From Saposhnikovia divaricata (taxonomy: Eukaryota; Streptophyta; Magnoliopsida; Apiales; Apiaceae), in contig CM071600.1 of assembly GCA_036435485.1 (NCBI GenBank), positions 53,689,546-53,753,545 on the forward strand: a stretch of DNA of 64,000 nt, written 5' to 3'. The translations under genes and the position numbers were made by a program. Positions 42,061-54,628 of the stretch are shown here, piece after piece (within the stretch, counting starts at the first letter, position 1; the number at the start of each line of letters is the position of its first letter). The notes below the pieces were generated by a model. It worked only from the letters and a program-made list of their open reading frames with translations, had not been told where the DNA came from and searched no databases.

Positions 42061-42139
42061 GCTACAAATTTCTGATTTCAAGTTCTGGGGTTCAGATGAC
42101 ATTTTCGACCACTTTTTTGGAATCTATATATATATATAA

Positions 42140-42380
42140 GCTGAATTTCAATGTTTTGGGTACATTTCGTGTATATCGTTTCGGGTTGTTTCAGGTACAC
42201 GAAAGTACACGAATTATTTCGTGTACTTTTCGTTTCGTTTCGTGTAAACACGAAATTTTTCGTTTCGTGTTCGGTTCAGGTAATCGGGTACACGAAATCA
42301 TTTCGGATCGTTTTTGGGTTTAGTTATGAGTACACGAAAACACAAAAGTACACGACACGACCCGATTGCCCGCTCTAGTT
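42140..42380. repeat. TTTCGTGTAC/GTACACGAAA repeat tract
   Basis: At least ten copies of CGTGTA or TACACGA in both orientations over about 240 bases, ending CACGACACGACCCG. Low-complexity dispersed repeat of unknown class. Confidence 0.5.
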
Positions 42381-43658
42381 TTAAGTCTTTAGTGTACAAA
42401 ATGAAGGCAGGTGGCCAACAAAAACATATACACGAGACATACAGCTTCACACTCTTGTTTCAACACAAGAAAAAGAGAGACAAAGAGAAAATGGTTCCGA
42501 GTTTCTAATTTAATTCTTCTAAATTATTTCTAGCTTGTATCGTTAAATCCAAAACTATGAACCCGGTAATTTGTTTATCTCAGAATCTTATATAAACACA
42601 CACGCAAGTACCCATAAATATCTAGACATCCATATTGTCACTTCCATGAACAAGAACAAGTAACGTTAACCACAACCTATAACCAAAGAATCGTCACCCA
42701 CTTATATGCCCTGCATCTTAACATACATCCTGCACTTAATCACGGACAGAAACGCACACTAGGCCACCCATATCCACGCACCGCCGCAAGCACACACACT
42801 TCTGTAAATATAGAGTACACCACACCCTTTTCATTCATCTCTCCCTTCTATTTCTCTCAATCTCTCAGCTTTTTTTGCTCTGCACCTACCACACTCACCT
42901 ACAATACATATGCCACCTCCCTTGCATCCCCTGTATCCCCACCTTAATACAATCTCAAAACACACCCAATTCACCAGCTCCCCGCACAGTCATACCTGCC
43001 CTCATCGTCCTCATCACCGCCTCTTCCCCTTCGAACAACCTGGCACCAAGTACACACATAGGACACCCCAGGTACTCACAAACTTGCACTACCTCCCATT
43101 CACTCCATCCCATCTCCATCTTCGAATATTACAGTCCGAAACAAACACACCACAACCCTTTTTCTCTCTTTCACTTTTCTTTTCCACCACCTTAAATCTC
43201 CCCCCATCTCTCAACATCTCTCAACCAACATCATGACACAGACCCACAATTAACCACACACCTGCGGCACCCATACATGCCAACACAACGAAATCCCCCA
43301 ATTATCGACACCCCCATTCGACCAATACACACACCCATACTGTACATACGCACGAACACACACTCGACCACGCAAAGCTCCGCCACGACCTCGCACACGC
43401 ACGGAGGCACAACCGCTGCACACCCACGAACTGTATACACACACACGCTGTATATACACACACAAAATTGGTTTACATACCAATACACCCAGATGCCCCC
43501 TATATACACGCACACACCCTACCAGCGGAGAAGAAAAAAAACGAGAGAGATTAAGATAGGGAGAGAGTTGTTAGAACTTTCGAGAGAAAACAAGAGAGAT
43601 ACAGAGACCCAACTGAACTAAGCGTACTATGGAAGCTTGGAGAGACAGCAGTGGATCT
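42381..43658. other. C/CA-rich non-coding stretch
   Basis: Rich in CACA and CCC, with many TATACACACACAC-like runs near 43430. The open frames here have biased composition and no recognisable domain. No gene supported. Confidence 0.4.
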
Positions 43659-44174
43659 TGTAAGGCCCAAAGGCAATCAAAAAAAACAATTAAAAAGTAG
43701 TTTAATCACTTTTAAAATCAAAATTAAATGAAAAAATGGGGGAAAATGAAGCTTTTATATTTTTGAAATAAAGAGTACGAAATTACGAACACACCCATAA
43801 TTTTAAAATATTTTTAGGATAAAAAATGAAGAGAATATGAATTTCCCAAAATTTGATCCTTTAAATACAACGTAACTCTTAAAATTTTTTAAAATACTTA
43901 AACTTCCAAAATAATTCTCCCAATAATTTTAAAAACTAAATAATTTCATAAAGATGATAACACAAAAAATTTCGTGATTTTTAATAACTCCAATGATTTT
44001 ATAAAATTTTCAGAAGATAAATAAAGCCTGTTTTTAATAGATATAATCACAGAAAAAAATGAAAATAAAATATACATGCTCACACTGGCACTCCTCTATA
44101 CATTTACAAGATGACACATCAAATTGGAACAAAATATCTTATTCCCCTTTATGGAAAAACCAATAAAGTATTTA

Positions 44175-44205
<31 letters not shown>

Positions 44206-44244
44206 TAATAATAATAATAATTCATAAAATAACGGGTTGTTACA
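43659..44244 (+). repeat. LTR-like fragment (TGTAAGGCCC...GTTGTTACA)
   Basis: Starts TGTAAGGCCCAAAGG and ends GGGTTGTTACA, a style seen in LTRs of some plant gypsy elements. No matching target duplication (GATCT against ATGGC) and no second LTR found, so this is weak. It contains an AAT microsatellite. Confidence 0.3.
44176..44221. repeat. (AAT)n microsatellite
   Basis: About 15 AAT units with one interruption. Confidence 0.9.
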
Positions 44245-46750
44245 ATGGCATACAATCCACTCATGGTAAGCATATCTATTAATTCTGAGTTTATGCCAGA
44301 CCCAATTATGCCAAGAAACAACTGGTAATTTGAAGCGGATTGCCTCCCATATATGTCGAGTTCAAACTTTACGAATGTAACAGCCCCAGATCCGGGGTCG
44401 GGGACCTGATTGTTACGGTCTCATATTCCATAAACAATACTTGCACTTGAGTCAAAATAAATAATTAGCATGCTATGACCCCACAATAATACCACATCAC
44501 ACACAACCAGTTATAGTCCCAGAGATGAAATTGAAATAAGTATCTACTTATAAGAAAGATATGTCGTGTCAAATTGGATTGTTTATTGGATCGATAAGAC
44601 ATGGACAAGATTTGAGACTATTGAGAATTGAATAAAGGAAAAGAGCAATAAATAAGAGCACATGATTGCAAATAATGTTGAAGGGCGAAAAGAGAATGAT
44701 GATGGAGATGCTCGGTATAAAATATTCAATGCTGATGGAAGATTGTTTTAGATACCTATTGAATGTCGGAGATAGTAAATGGAATGTCATAAGATTTTGA
44801 ATGTTTTGAACCCGTTGTTGGATATAAGGTTTAGAATCAAGGAGGGATAACTTGAGTAAAGCAGAGTGAAGCAGGACGGAATGATTTGTAAGAATTAGCA
44901 GGAGGAACTAAGATTGAGTGAAGGGTAAGGTGATTGTATGGAGTAAATAACTTATGCGAGCCAGTTTAAAAAGTCATGATTATTAAGGATGGAGGAGAGT
45001 TGACCAAGATGGAACAGAATGACAATAAGAAAAAGACAGAAAAAAACCCAGGAAGTTTCCAGAAGCATTTAACAGAAGACATATAAATTAGTTAAGGGAA
45101 TGATGTGGAATCCCAAAGATTTGGAGTTGGAAGAGTGAGGGCACAATAGTTGCCTATAGGATGAAAATTAGCAGAGGTTAATAATATCCCATGATTAGAA
45201 GATAAGATTTCGGGAGAAATGTCCTTATAGATTTTGTTGAGATAAATGTGGAGAGTTATGGATGTAACCAGAAGGGTAGTGTGGTAACAAGTAACAGAGT
45301 CAGAAGTTAAAGCTGTGTGTTATGAGCTTGGAAAGATAGGAATTTTTGCCAGTGTTTGTATCATATCAATCTTAGTGGAACCTATGATGAGAGTGACAAG
45401 ACTGTTTTCTATAATTATTAAGGATCTAGAAATTCAACACGATCATGAAGGAAGTTAGCAAAAAGTGGATTGTGATTCAGGATTGGATTTATTTCCTAAC
45501 AACGAAGTACGAGCAAATCGCGAGGACAAGAAAATGAGACTTTGATTTTAAATAAATAAATAAATAATATTTAAAGGCAGTGTTTTGAGGCCGGAAGCAG
45601 ACAGAAGTCTTAACGGCCAGGCATATCAAGAAGTTGTTATACAAAGGGTATGAAGTCGTTTTGTACAAAAAGGAGATATCAGAAAGGAAACGGTTAAGTA
45701 GAAGCATATTTCAATGAATAAGATTTCAAACAACATTCGGACGAAGAATTTAATGATGTTCATGGATGACATTCCAAGATGTTTGAAGACTTGTGAAGCG
45801 TATGCAAATTAATCGAGAATGACTTTAAGAGGTCCCAAGAAAAGGAAGAAAATGTTGCACAAGAATTTCAATGTGAATTTTTGGATGTCATGATTTTGTG
45901 GTTAATGTGAGTAGTGTTAAATGTTGAAGTTGTAGTGCGTAGAGTCAAATTCGAGAACTCATCAAGTATGCAAAGTTGTGATTCGGAAGTTGATTTCAGA
46001 GGATGCGGGATGGTGAATTCACAAACAAGTTGTTTCAAATATTATGTTATTGTAGAGAGCTATGTCGAAACCAAGGTTATGGAGTTTATTAGTTTTCAAA
46101 TATGTAAGTGTCGAGGATAAAATGTTTTCAGAGATATTTTGTTTCAAAAGCTTTTTGTTTAAAACTTTATTATTTTAAATATTTTTAAAATGATTTTGAA
46201 AATATTTTTCAAAAGGATTTTTAGTGGATAGAAATAATCCTTGATTTGTTTTAAACCAACAAAATATTTGAGGTTTTTTCTTAAATGTTTTAACAAACCA
46301 ATGTTTTTGGGAGGGTGAAAATTGAGTTGTAAACCGAATTGTGGTTGATGCTGTGAAAGTTGAACGTGTTGTTTGGTATCAAAGATACCACTGGGAATAG
46401 ATGTCCTATTTTTATATTAATTTTAGTTAACTAAAATTTTTATATTAATTTTAGTTAACAATGATTTTCTCAACTTTAATATTTTCTGTTTTATCATGTG
46501 TTATTTATTTATGTTTTATCATGTGTTATTTATTTTAGTGTATTCTTTTTTTATCTTGTTTGTTAAGTTAAAAATATCATTAGTTACTTGGTAGCATAGT
46601 TTTAGCTTTTTTTTTTAGGGGAGCATAGTTTTAGTTTTTAAACCAATACCAACTTGTTCTCTAGCCCATTTCTAATTTTTAATGAAGTTATTTTTAACCC
46701 CCTTACGACAGACGGCAACCACTTAAACCTTTTTACGTCAATTATATATA
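44245..46750. other. AT-rich DNA with a second LTR-like start, no gene seen
   Basis: TGTAACAGCCCCAGATCCGG at 44376 looks like an LTR start, but no other end was found. The rest has no intact frame over about 75 residues and is probably decayed repeat. An AAAT run lies near 45550. Confidence 0.35.
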
Positions 46751-47956
46751 ATAGCTTTATACCCGTGCAAAGCACGGGTTGTTTTATTAATATTTTATAA
46801 TATTAATATTTTATGATTTTTGTTGTCCAAAGTATTTTAATAATATTTTTAATTATTTTTTTACATTTAATGATAATAAATTAATAATATGCATGTATTT
46901 TATATTTATATATATACTAAAATTATTACGAAAAATATTTTAACTTATAATAATTAATTAAGTTGATGATGAAAATTTTATTAGTTTTAATCTTTATTAA
47001 TTTACTTGAAATTTTATTGTTGATGAAATTTAATACTTTTGTAACTTTTAAATTATTATAGGATTTCTTGTGGTTATTATATTTAGACTCTCTATAAATT
47101 ATTTGATTTTCGAATTATTTTTTAATTTATTTACAACTTTAGTACCAAATCTAAAATCTTTGCAAAATAATTAAATGTTAATTTATTTATTTGTGTTGAC
47201 TTTTCTTAGTATGAATTTTAAAATCATGTTTTTTTTAAAATCTAAAAGTAAAATTTTTTTGTGACTTGATTTTTTTAAATATTAGGTTTTCTTGAAACTT
47301 CGTGATAAGATTTTTTCTAAAATTATATTTTAAACTTTAATACAAAATATTTTTGTATTAGTTTTAGTTAACAATAATATTCTCAACTTTAATTTTATTT
47401 TGTTTTATCATGTGTTATTTTAGTGCATCTCTTTTGATTTGTTTGTTTGTTAAATTAAAAACTAAATAGTATTAATTAGTTACTTGATAGAATAGTTTTA
47501 GTTGGTTTTTTTAAACCAATACTCTCTAACCCATTTCTAAACTCATTCTAGCCAATTTCTAATTTCTAATGACATTACTTTTTTGAATAGTTTTTTTTGT
47601 GCTCACATTTTTTAATTTAAATTTTAGAAATAAATTTGTTGTCAAACCTAAAAATAGAATCTTTAATGATTTTTATTAAAATAATTTTTTCTTGATGCAG
47701 TTTTATTTAGCAAACAATTTTTTTGTAAATTATAATTTAAGATTTAGCCTAACATATATTTTAATATTTCAAATTTTGTGGAAAGTTTTCTTCAATATTA
47801 TTTGAATATATATAATATACTTTAGACATGTGGGATCTTATTGGTTAACTATTATTTATATTGTATATAAATATGTGACTATGTAATTGTAAACACACAT
47901 ACATTCCTAATTTTTTTTAAAGAAAGTTTATGATAATTTTTTATGTTTTTGTGTTG

Positions 47957-48004
<48 letters not shown>

Positions 48005-48480
48005 CCAGAAAATGTGTTTTAGGTGCATTATATTAGGATTTATTGTTGATTTTAGTTTTTTAATTAAATATTTTTTGAATTGGTGTTTGATTTGTAGATT
48101 ACATTTTGAATAAAAACAATAAAATAATTTAAAATATGTTCATGGATTGATTTGTGAGCTTTCTAATATTTTTATTTTCAAAGTTTTATTGGTAAAGTAA
48201 TTAGATTATTGTTATAAAACAATAAAAGTTTTATGTTCGTGGATGGATTGATATGGTGTTTTATTTTTATTTTTTGTAAGTTATATTTGTTGCATTTTTA
48301 TAATTATAGATTGCATTTTTATAAATACACTATTTATTGACAATATGTATATTTATTTATTCTTTTGGTGAAGATTAAAGATTACTGTACACAAAACAAC
48401 GTACGATCGTGTTTCACTCTCACTCTTTCTCTTTTAACCCTGACGATCAGACGAACACCCAAACCCCTTACGCTAATTAT
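46751..48480 (-). mobile_element. Helitron-like element copy B
   Basis: On the minus strand it ends with a perfect hairpin CCCGTGC-TTT-GCACGGG, then TATAAAGCTAT, close to the CTRR end of the related copies. Its body shares long stretches with 50469-52263 (AATTAATTAAGTTGATGATG, GACATGTGGGATCTTATTGG). The 5' end is not defined; 48480 is an estimate. Confidence 0.5.
47959..48002. repeat. (TA)n microsatellite
   Basis: About 22 TA units without interruption, inside Helitron-like copy B. Confidence 0.92.
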
Positions 48481-49139
48481 ATATAGGATATAATTATGTT
48501 TAAAATTGTGCTCCAACTTAAAATGTTTCCCTCTTTTTTTGTTCTTGCTTCCTTCCTTTTATTTATTATTTAATAATTATAAGGATCAATTATAAGGAAG
48601 CTTGTTGGAGTTGTCATATCTTATAATATCCTAAATCATTAAGAACCTAATATTTTATAATATTTATAAAAAAAACATAAGGAGACTGTTGGAGTTGCTC
48701 TTAGAACACCTCCAATGCGGGGTCAGTTGATGCTTTGGGACTCGTAAAGTGATCTGGCCAAGTAAATCAGTACTACTTTAGCATTGGAGCAAAGAGGTTG
48801 CAAGTGGGCAATCCCTTCGTAGTGGGCTTCACCCATTTCTTCATCTTCTAATATTTTAACATTACTTTACTACTTTGTCTACATGCATGTATAACTTTAG
48901 CTGTGTCCTTATTGTGAGAAAAAAATTAACCGCGACCCATTTGGAAGTGGAAATGGGCTTGTGCATCGGAGGGAAGTGACCACATTTTTTTCAAATTCTG
49001 CTGTTGGTTATTTGGCACAAGATTGGCCCCACCTTGTGAGTGGAAACGAACTTGCCATTGTAACTGCGCTTAGTACCTGAGAAGTAGATGAGTAGTGATG
49101 ATGGTGCTGCTGCTGTTCTGAATCCCTGTCTGCATCTTC

Positions 49140-49330
49140 ATAGCCTTCGGCGGAAATTTTCCGCGAATCAATTATAGCATTTCGTGAAAAATTTACACGG
49201 ATGAATATTGTCTCGCGAAAAATTTGTGCGGAATGGCGATTTTTTTTTTTTAAAATCCTAGCTGTTGGATCAACGATCCAATGACCAGAAAACTGATTGT
49301 TGAATAAATCGTTCCTGACAATCAATTGTC
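49140..49330 (-). repeat. Dispersed repeat, inverted partner of 27858-28050
   Basis: The reverse complement contains GGAACGATTTATTCAACAAT, TTTTCTGGTCATTGGAT and repeated TTTTxCGxGAxA motifs found at 27858-28050. The 105-codon minus frame across it is not conserved and is not called. Confidence 0.5.
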
Positions 49331-50436
49331 AGTAACGTGGACCCGTGAAAATATATGTGTGTTGAACTGAATGAAGCAGAGAAACAATGTAAGAGAAAAG
49401 TAACTCTTGTATTCCTTGTGAGAAGCTTGTCTATTTACAATAAAGATAGATCCTATATATAAAATAACTGAGCTTGGAGCCCAAGAATTCTACACTATAG
49501 TAGTTTATAGTACTAGCTACAGTGTATGTACATTAACCAAATGTAGCGATTAAGACCTAAAAGTTCCAGGTGGCAGGTGAATAATTAGAATTATAGCCAA
49601 CTTCCCAGCAAATCACCTCTCCAACGGATGATTCCCATTAGCAATAATAGCCAAGTCATTTGCTTGGCCATATATATTGAAGTCATACAGATTTGTAAGA
49701 GTTTCCACATCATCTTTTCCATTATTTTATTTTCTCTCATCCGGCTTAACTTCTTCTCCCGCCGTTTGATTTGCAAGCAAACTACCAATTTTCATTCTCT
49801 CTTTTTTTATTTTTGTTTCAAACACTGCTCCATTTGGGTGTGTGTAGGTGTAAACACAAAATGAACGGAGATATTGTATTCGGAAGTATAATATAAAAAG
49901 CTAGATTCTGCTATTTAATATTTAATAAATTTTCTATTTAAAAATCTTAAAATATGATCAAATATTTTTCTTTTGAAAAAAAAAATAGAATTAATTCAAT
50001 AATAAAAAGTCATACGGCATATACAAAGATGACTGAGTCGAATAAATATAAAATAGATCAAATCATCAGTCTTCATGAAGAGACAATCAAAGCGATATCA
50101 CATATTAATATCAATTAGTATTAATATTTTTTTGGTTGAAATTTAATTTAAATTTAAAAAATGAAGTTCAAATTAATAAAATATAAATTTAAGGATATAA
50201 CTAATCATTATAGCCAACTCCCACATCACCTTCCAGATTTAACAAATTTTAGCCAACCATTATTTTATATTATTTTAGCCAACAATTTTAGTCAGTTCCA
50301 TTTAAAATGCTCTAAGAATGCTACAATAACGTTACACTAAATATGTGATTTAACAAACTCAAATAGCCCACTGAGAAAGATGAACTAGTTTAGACAAATT
50401 AAAGGTATAAGATTAGCCTCTCAGAGCATCTCTAAG
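49331..50436. other. AT-rich intergenic DNA, no gene seen
   Basis: No supported gene. Only short frames without domain resemblance. Ends in a flank shared with 12815-12865 and the first 30 or so bases of a Tourist-like MITE end (GAGCATCTCTAAGAATCTCC at 50437). Confidence 0.4.
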
Positions 50437-50468
50437 AATCTCCTAGTTAGTTCTTATATTATAAATAA

Positions 50469-52263
50469 CTAGCTTTATACCCTTGCGATGCACATGCACG
50501 GGTAACTTTGTTAATATTTTATTATACAATTTTGATTATAATTTTTTTCTTGAAAAATTAGTTTATAATATTTTAAGTAATTTGTTTTTATTTTAATGAT
50601 AACAATACATATATTATATGGTTTGTAAGTATACATTTGTTTTTTCTTCTTGTAAATGGTTTTTCTATAATTTATATTTCAAAATTTAGACTAACATATT
50701 TTTTAGTATTTCATAATTATTTTTGGTTTTTTTATTTATTATATTACGCGTGATATACTTGAAACATATAGGTACTATATTCGTATAGCAATTTATTTAT
50801 TTATTTTTTATCTTTTTGATTATGTAATTTAGTGGTTATCTTAAAATTTTAGATCTTTTGTTACAGTGTTTTTAAAGTTTTTAAAGGCATTTTTTTTAAC
50901 TTTTTTTAAAATATTAACTTTTTTTTATTCGTTTGAATATTGATTATTTTTTTCATGTTAATTTAATATTTTTGTCATGTGTGGTGTTTATTATGTGTTT
51001 TTGTTTAGAGTAATTTTAGGGGTTTTTATGTTGTATTAAATTTTGATATTAATATAAATTTATTTTTTGGGTGTTTAGATTGCTTTCTAATTTAAAATAT
51101 GTTCATTTATTTATTGGTGTTCATGTTTTTAATTTAAATTTTTTCTTTGTAAAGTAAGAATTTGTTTATTTGTTGATTTGTGCTCACATTTTTTTAATTT
51201 AAATATTAGAAACATATTTGTTGACAAATCTAAAGATAGAATCTTTAATGATTTTTATTAAAATAATTTTTTCTTGAAGTACTTTTATTTGATAAACGAT
51301 TTCTTTTGTAAATTATATTTTAAAATTTAACATAACATATATTTTAATATTTTATATTTTTTGGGGAGTTTTCATCAATTTTATTATAATATATATAATA
51401 TATTTTAGACATGTGGGAACTTATTGGTTTAACTATGTACATGTGACTATGTAATTGTATAACATGTGACTATGTAATTGTATAACATGTTTTTAATATC
51501 TTGTTTTACCATATATTTCCTTTTAAAAAATATTGGTTTAGTAATTAAATGTAAATTTTTGTTTTTTAAAAAAGGATTTTGTGAAGGTGATAAGCTTTGT
51601 ATACTTGTTTATTTTATATAAATAGTGAATTTGTGATTTATTTTTTATTATGGATTTTTGCTGTTTTATCCTTATTTGTTAATTGTGCGCAAGTTTTGTG
51701 GTATCACAACTCTTTTTCCTATAATAATAATAATAATTAATTAAGTTGATGATGAATATTTTATTAGTTTTATTCTTTATTAATTTACTTTAAATTTCAT
51801 TTTTGATGAAATTTAATATTTTTGTAACTTTTAAATTATTAAATTTTTATAGAATTTTTTGTACTTATTTTATTTAGATTCTCTATTAATTATTTAATTT
51901 TAGATTTTTTGATTGTTTTTTAATTTATTTACAACTTTGGTACCGAATCTAGAATCTTTGCAAATAATAAATGTTAATTTAATGAGTTGTGTTGATTTTT
52001 GTTAGTATAAATTTTAAAAACATGTTTGTTGTAAAAATCTAAAACTAAAATTTTTTTATGGCTTTTTTTAAAAATTACGTTTTCTTGAAACTCTTTTTTG
52101 TGGTACACTTTTTTTAAATTATATTTTAAACTTTAATCTAAATTATCTTTATATTAATTTTGATTAATAATAATTTTCTCAGTTTTAATTTTTTCTTTTT
52201 CATCGTGTGTTATTTATTTTAGTGCATTCTTTTTTGATCTTATTCGCTAAATTAAAAATACCA
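50469..52263 (-). mobile_element. Helitron-like element copy C
   Basis: Minus-strand end: CCCGTGCATGTGCATCGCAAGGG, then TATAAAGCTAG followed by T, matching hairpin + CTRR + T. It aligns with copies A and B, lacks the Stowaway MITE of A, and keeps the 420 bp lost around gypsy copy 3. No RepHel coding region. The 5' end is not clearly defined. Confidence 0.58.
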
Positions 52264-52266
52264 TTA

Positions 52267-52385
52267 GAGCATCTCCAACAGGCTCTCTATTGTAACTCTT
52301 AACTCAAAAAATGAGGAGAGAGAATAAAAATCAAGCTCCAAGACATTGCTTAATTGTTTATATATAATATATTTAGGAGTGAGTT
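52267..52385. mobile_element. Deleted Tourist-like MITE D
   Basis: Starts GAGCATCTCCAACAGG after TTA. It matches one end of MITE A, then jumps to the other end (AATATATTTAGGAGTGAG) and stops before the second inverted repeat, where DUF247-related sequence begins. Confidence 0.65.
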
Positions 52386-53490
52386 ACTGATTTTTTATAA
52401 TAGCTGAGAACTGTATAAATTGTCTGCACCAAAGTGAGGACAAGTACCAAACTTAGAAATTGTCCGATCTTCTCCCATGGTGGCTGTGAGTAATCCTCGA
52501 CCTGAAGCCTAACAACGCGAACGTTCTGAGTAGAGTAGCCAATGTCAGTGGCCAGTTCCTTGAAAAGCTTTGGCAATTTTTCCCTCTGATCCCGATTTGC
52601 TCGAATTATCCCTTTATTCGACAGCAATTTTGCATCCCCGGGTGTAACAATGAGTTCACTCATGAGAAGCACATAAGATCCCACCTCACGCCTATTCTTT
52701 TCAAAATCTTGAGTAATCTCATAATCTATGAGATACCTCAGCATCCACATTGTATCCGTGTCAACATGTAAAGAAGGCAATTCAAGAACTGCTCGAAAAA
52801 TGTTACTACTGAATTTTATTCCTCTTATCCCTTCACTTGTTGGGATTTTCTTGAAACGTATTCCGGCTTGTTTCAACTCTGTCGCACTGCGAATTGGGCT
52901 GCCTGTTCCACCATGACATTCCAAGTCCCTGCCATCCTCATCATCCAAGCTGTCGTCATCTTCTTCATCTTCATAATTATATGGATCTTTCTTTGGGCCT
53001 ACTATCAACATGTGAAGGGCATGGAGAAGATCTGCAGGCTGCTTAGTACCATCTTCTGTTTCAATTCCAAAAAAGTGATAAATCAGTCCTTTAACATTTA
53101 AATAACTACTACTACTCATCTGATTCTTCAAGGCAGGCAACAATAAGGAGTCGTACAAAGCCATTTTGAAAAGATCCGAAGAGGGTCTTTCCCATTTTCG
53201 CTTAGCTATCACACTCTTAAAAAAGCTTTGATTCATTAGATGCAGAAGCACAATTTGCGGAATCTGATTGCCAACAAAAAACATGGATCTTGCCCATGTT
53301 CTTAAAAGAGCTTTTATCTTGCGTTTCTCGCCAAATACTTGATGATCACTTGGATAATCAAGTTCAGCAGATCCTCCAAGAAGATACAAAGCTACTTGTA
53401 GAATAAAGCAACCATCTTCAATCATCATCCTCACGAACTCAATATCTAAATAATTCTTGACCGCATCTTCCTCATATGTGTTCCTTGCTT
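52373..53490 (-). pseudogene. DUF247 second copy, N-terminally truncated
   Basis: Over 95% alike to 25468-26610 by eye, including the stop-proximal membrane segment. Near 53490 the sequence jumps from CCTTGCTTG to TCAAGATAAATG, which in the full copy are about 350 bp apart (26606 and 26961). The deletion removes the start codon, the N-terminal ~120 residues and the acceptor. The remaining frame is open, with a changed tail (YYKKSVTHS). It lacks the GG-DLECQGENLE insert of copy 1. The first Met is in the run RMMIEDGC. Probably non-functional. Confidence 0.85.
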
Positions 53491-53830
53491 GTCAAGATAA
53501 ATGTACCAGATCTCAGCTAGCATGTCATTACATCCCTACTATCCATTCCAAGAAGTTTACTACAGCATAGAAAAACGCATTAGAAGACAACAAATTATGT
53601 CCCCACTGCAATTCAAATCATAATTTCCCAACCAACTTTGTAGTAAAGTTTAATTTTGGGTGTAAAGATTCCAAAGAGGAGAAAAAGAAAAAGATGAATC
53701 ATTTTCTTAAAACTTATACCAATGATATCATTGAAAGAGAAGAAAATATCAATTCAAGTACTATAAAGTTTTATAGTTTTCTTAAATTCATAAATCCAAA
53801 CTTCTACGTTTAGCAATTAATCTCTATCTT
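53491..53830 (-). repeat. Duplicated upstream flank of the DUF247 gene
   Basis: Aligns with 26961-27190 (for example CATTCCAAGAAGTTTACTAC), showing that the duplication covered non-coding flank too. About 100 bp near 53670-53760 is absent from copy 1. Confidence 0.75.
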
Positions 53831-54137
53831 GTTACACTAAGTGCACACGCACACATGGTCTAACCTTGACCATATTAAATTTGGCAATTATCTCCCGACG
53901 AGTACACGTATGTATCTTGATGATGAATATGGGACTGTTACATAACCAATTCTCTAACACCATAACCAAAGGCTACTTAATTTATGTATGTTCAGATTTT
54001 CATGCCTAAAACTCCCAGTTGAAGAATTTCACAACAATATGTCTCACTTCTTGTTCATCCACAGATAACCAAGTCAAAGAATGTTATACCTATTCTGCTT
54101 AGTTTGTAAGTATCAACAACTAAATAGGCTGTAGCAC

Positions 54138-54394
54138 ACTTCCCTCTATCCCTCCCATTTCTTTACAGTTTCTTTTCACTACTTAACACGCATTTTATGG
54201 CTCTTAAAAAGTATAGTTCCATAACTTATTTTTAAAATTTTCTTTTTTTTTTGTATAAAAATAGAACAATTCTATTTTTATACAAAAAAAGAAAATTTTA
54301 AAAATAAGTTATGAAACTATCTGCAAAATGCACCTTAAAATCCGTGTCAGAATTACGTTCTCCAATGTAAAGAATCAGTGGGGACAGAGGGAGT
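54138..54394. mobile_element. Stowaway-like MITE with an internal near-perfect hairpin
   Basis: Ends ACTTCCCTCTATCCC / GGGGACAGAGGGAGT with TTTCTTTACAG / TGTAAAGAA just inside. Within it, 54213-54265 and 54269-54320 are inverted repeats of about 52 bp with a 3-base loop, one mismatch and a 3-base length difference in a T run. Confidence 0.7.
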
Positions 54395-54628
54395 ACATGA
54401 CTTGAAATGCCAAACATAATAAGCGCATGAGAAATTCTTTAAGTAAACAACAAACTGGGCAAGTATTGCAAATATGTAAGATATATTCACGTTATTTGAA
54501 GCAAGAAATACAGTAATACATAAAACTAATATAGGTTCACAAAAACCTGACCCTCAAAGTAATGCATCTAGCTACTTGATAGGCAATAATCTGGAAGTAG
54601 CCAGATATTTTCAATAATGTTGCCCAAA

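Noticed and set aside
41512..42323. Leu/Gln- and Val/Ala/Thr-repeat frames up to 225 codons
   Set aside because: Arise from the GTTGCAAC array; composition follows the repeat in every frame.
43250..43621. Frames in the CA-rich stretch
   Set aside because: Biased composition from TATACACAC runs; no domain.
49008..49325. 105-codon minus frame
   Set aside because: Falls on a dispersed repeat; the related copy at 27858 reads differently.
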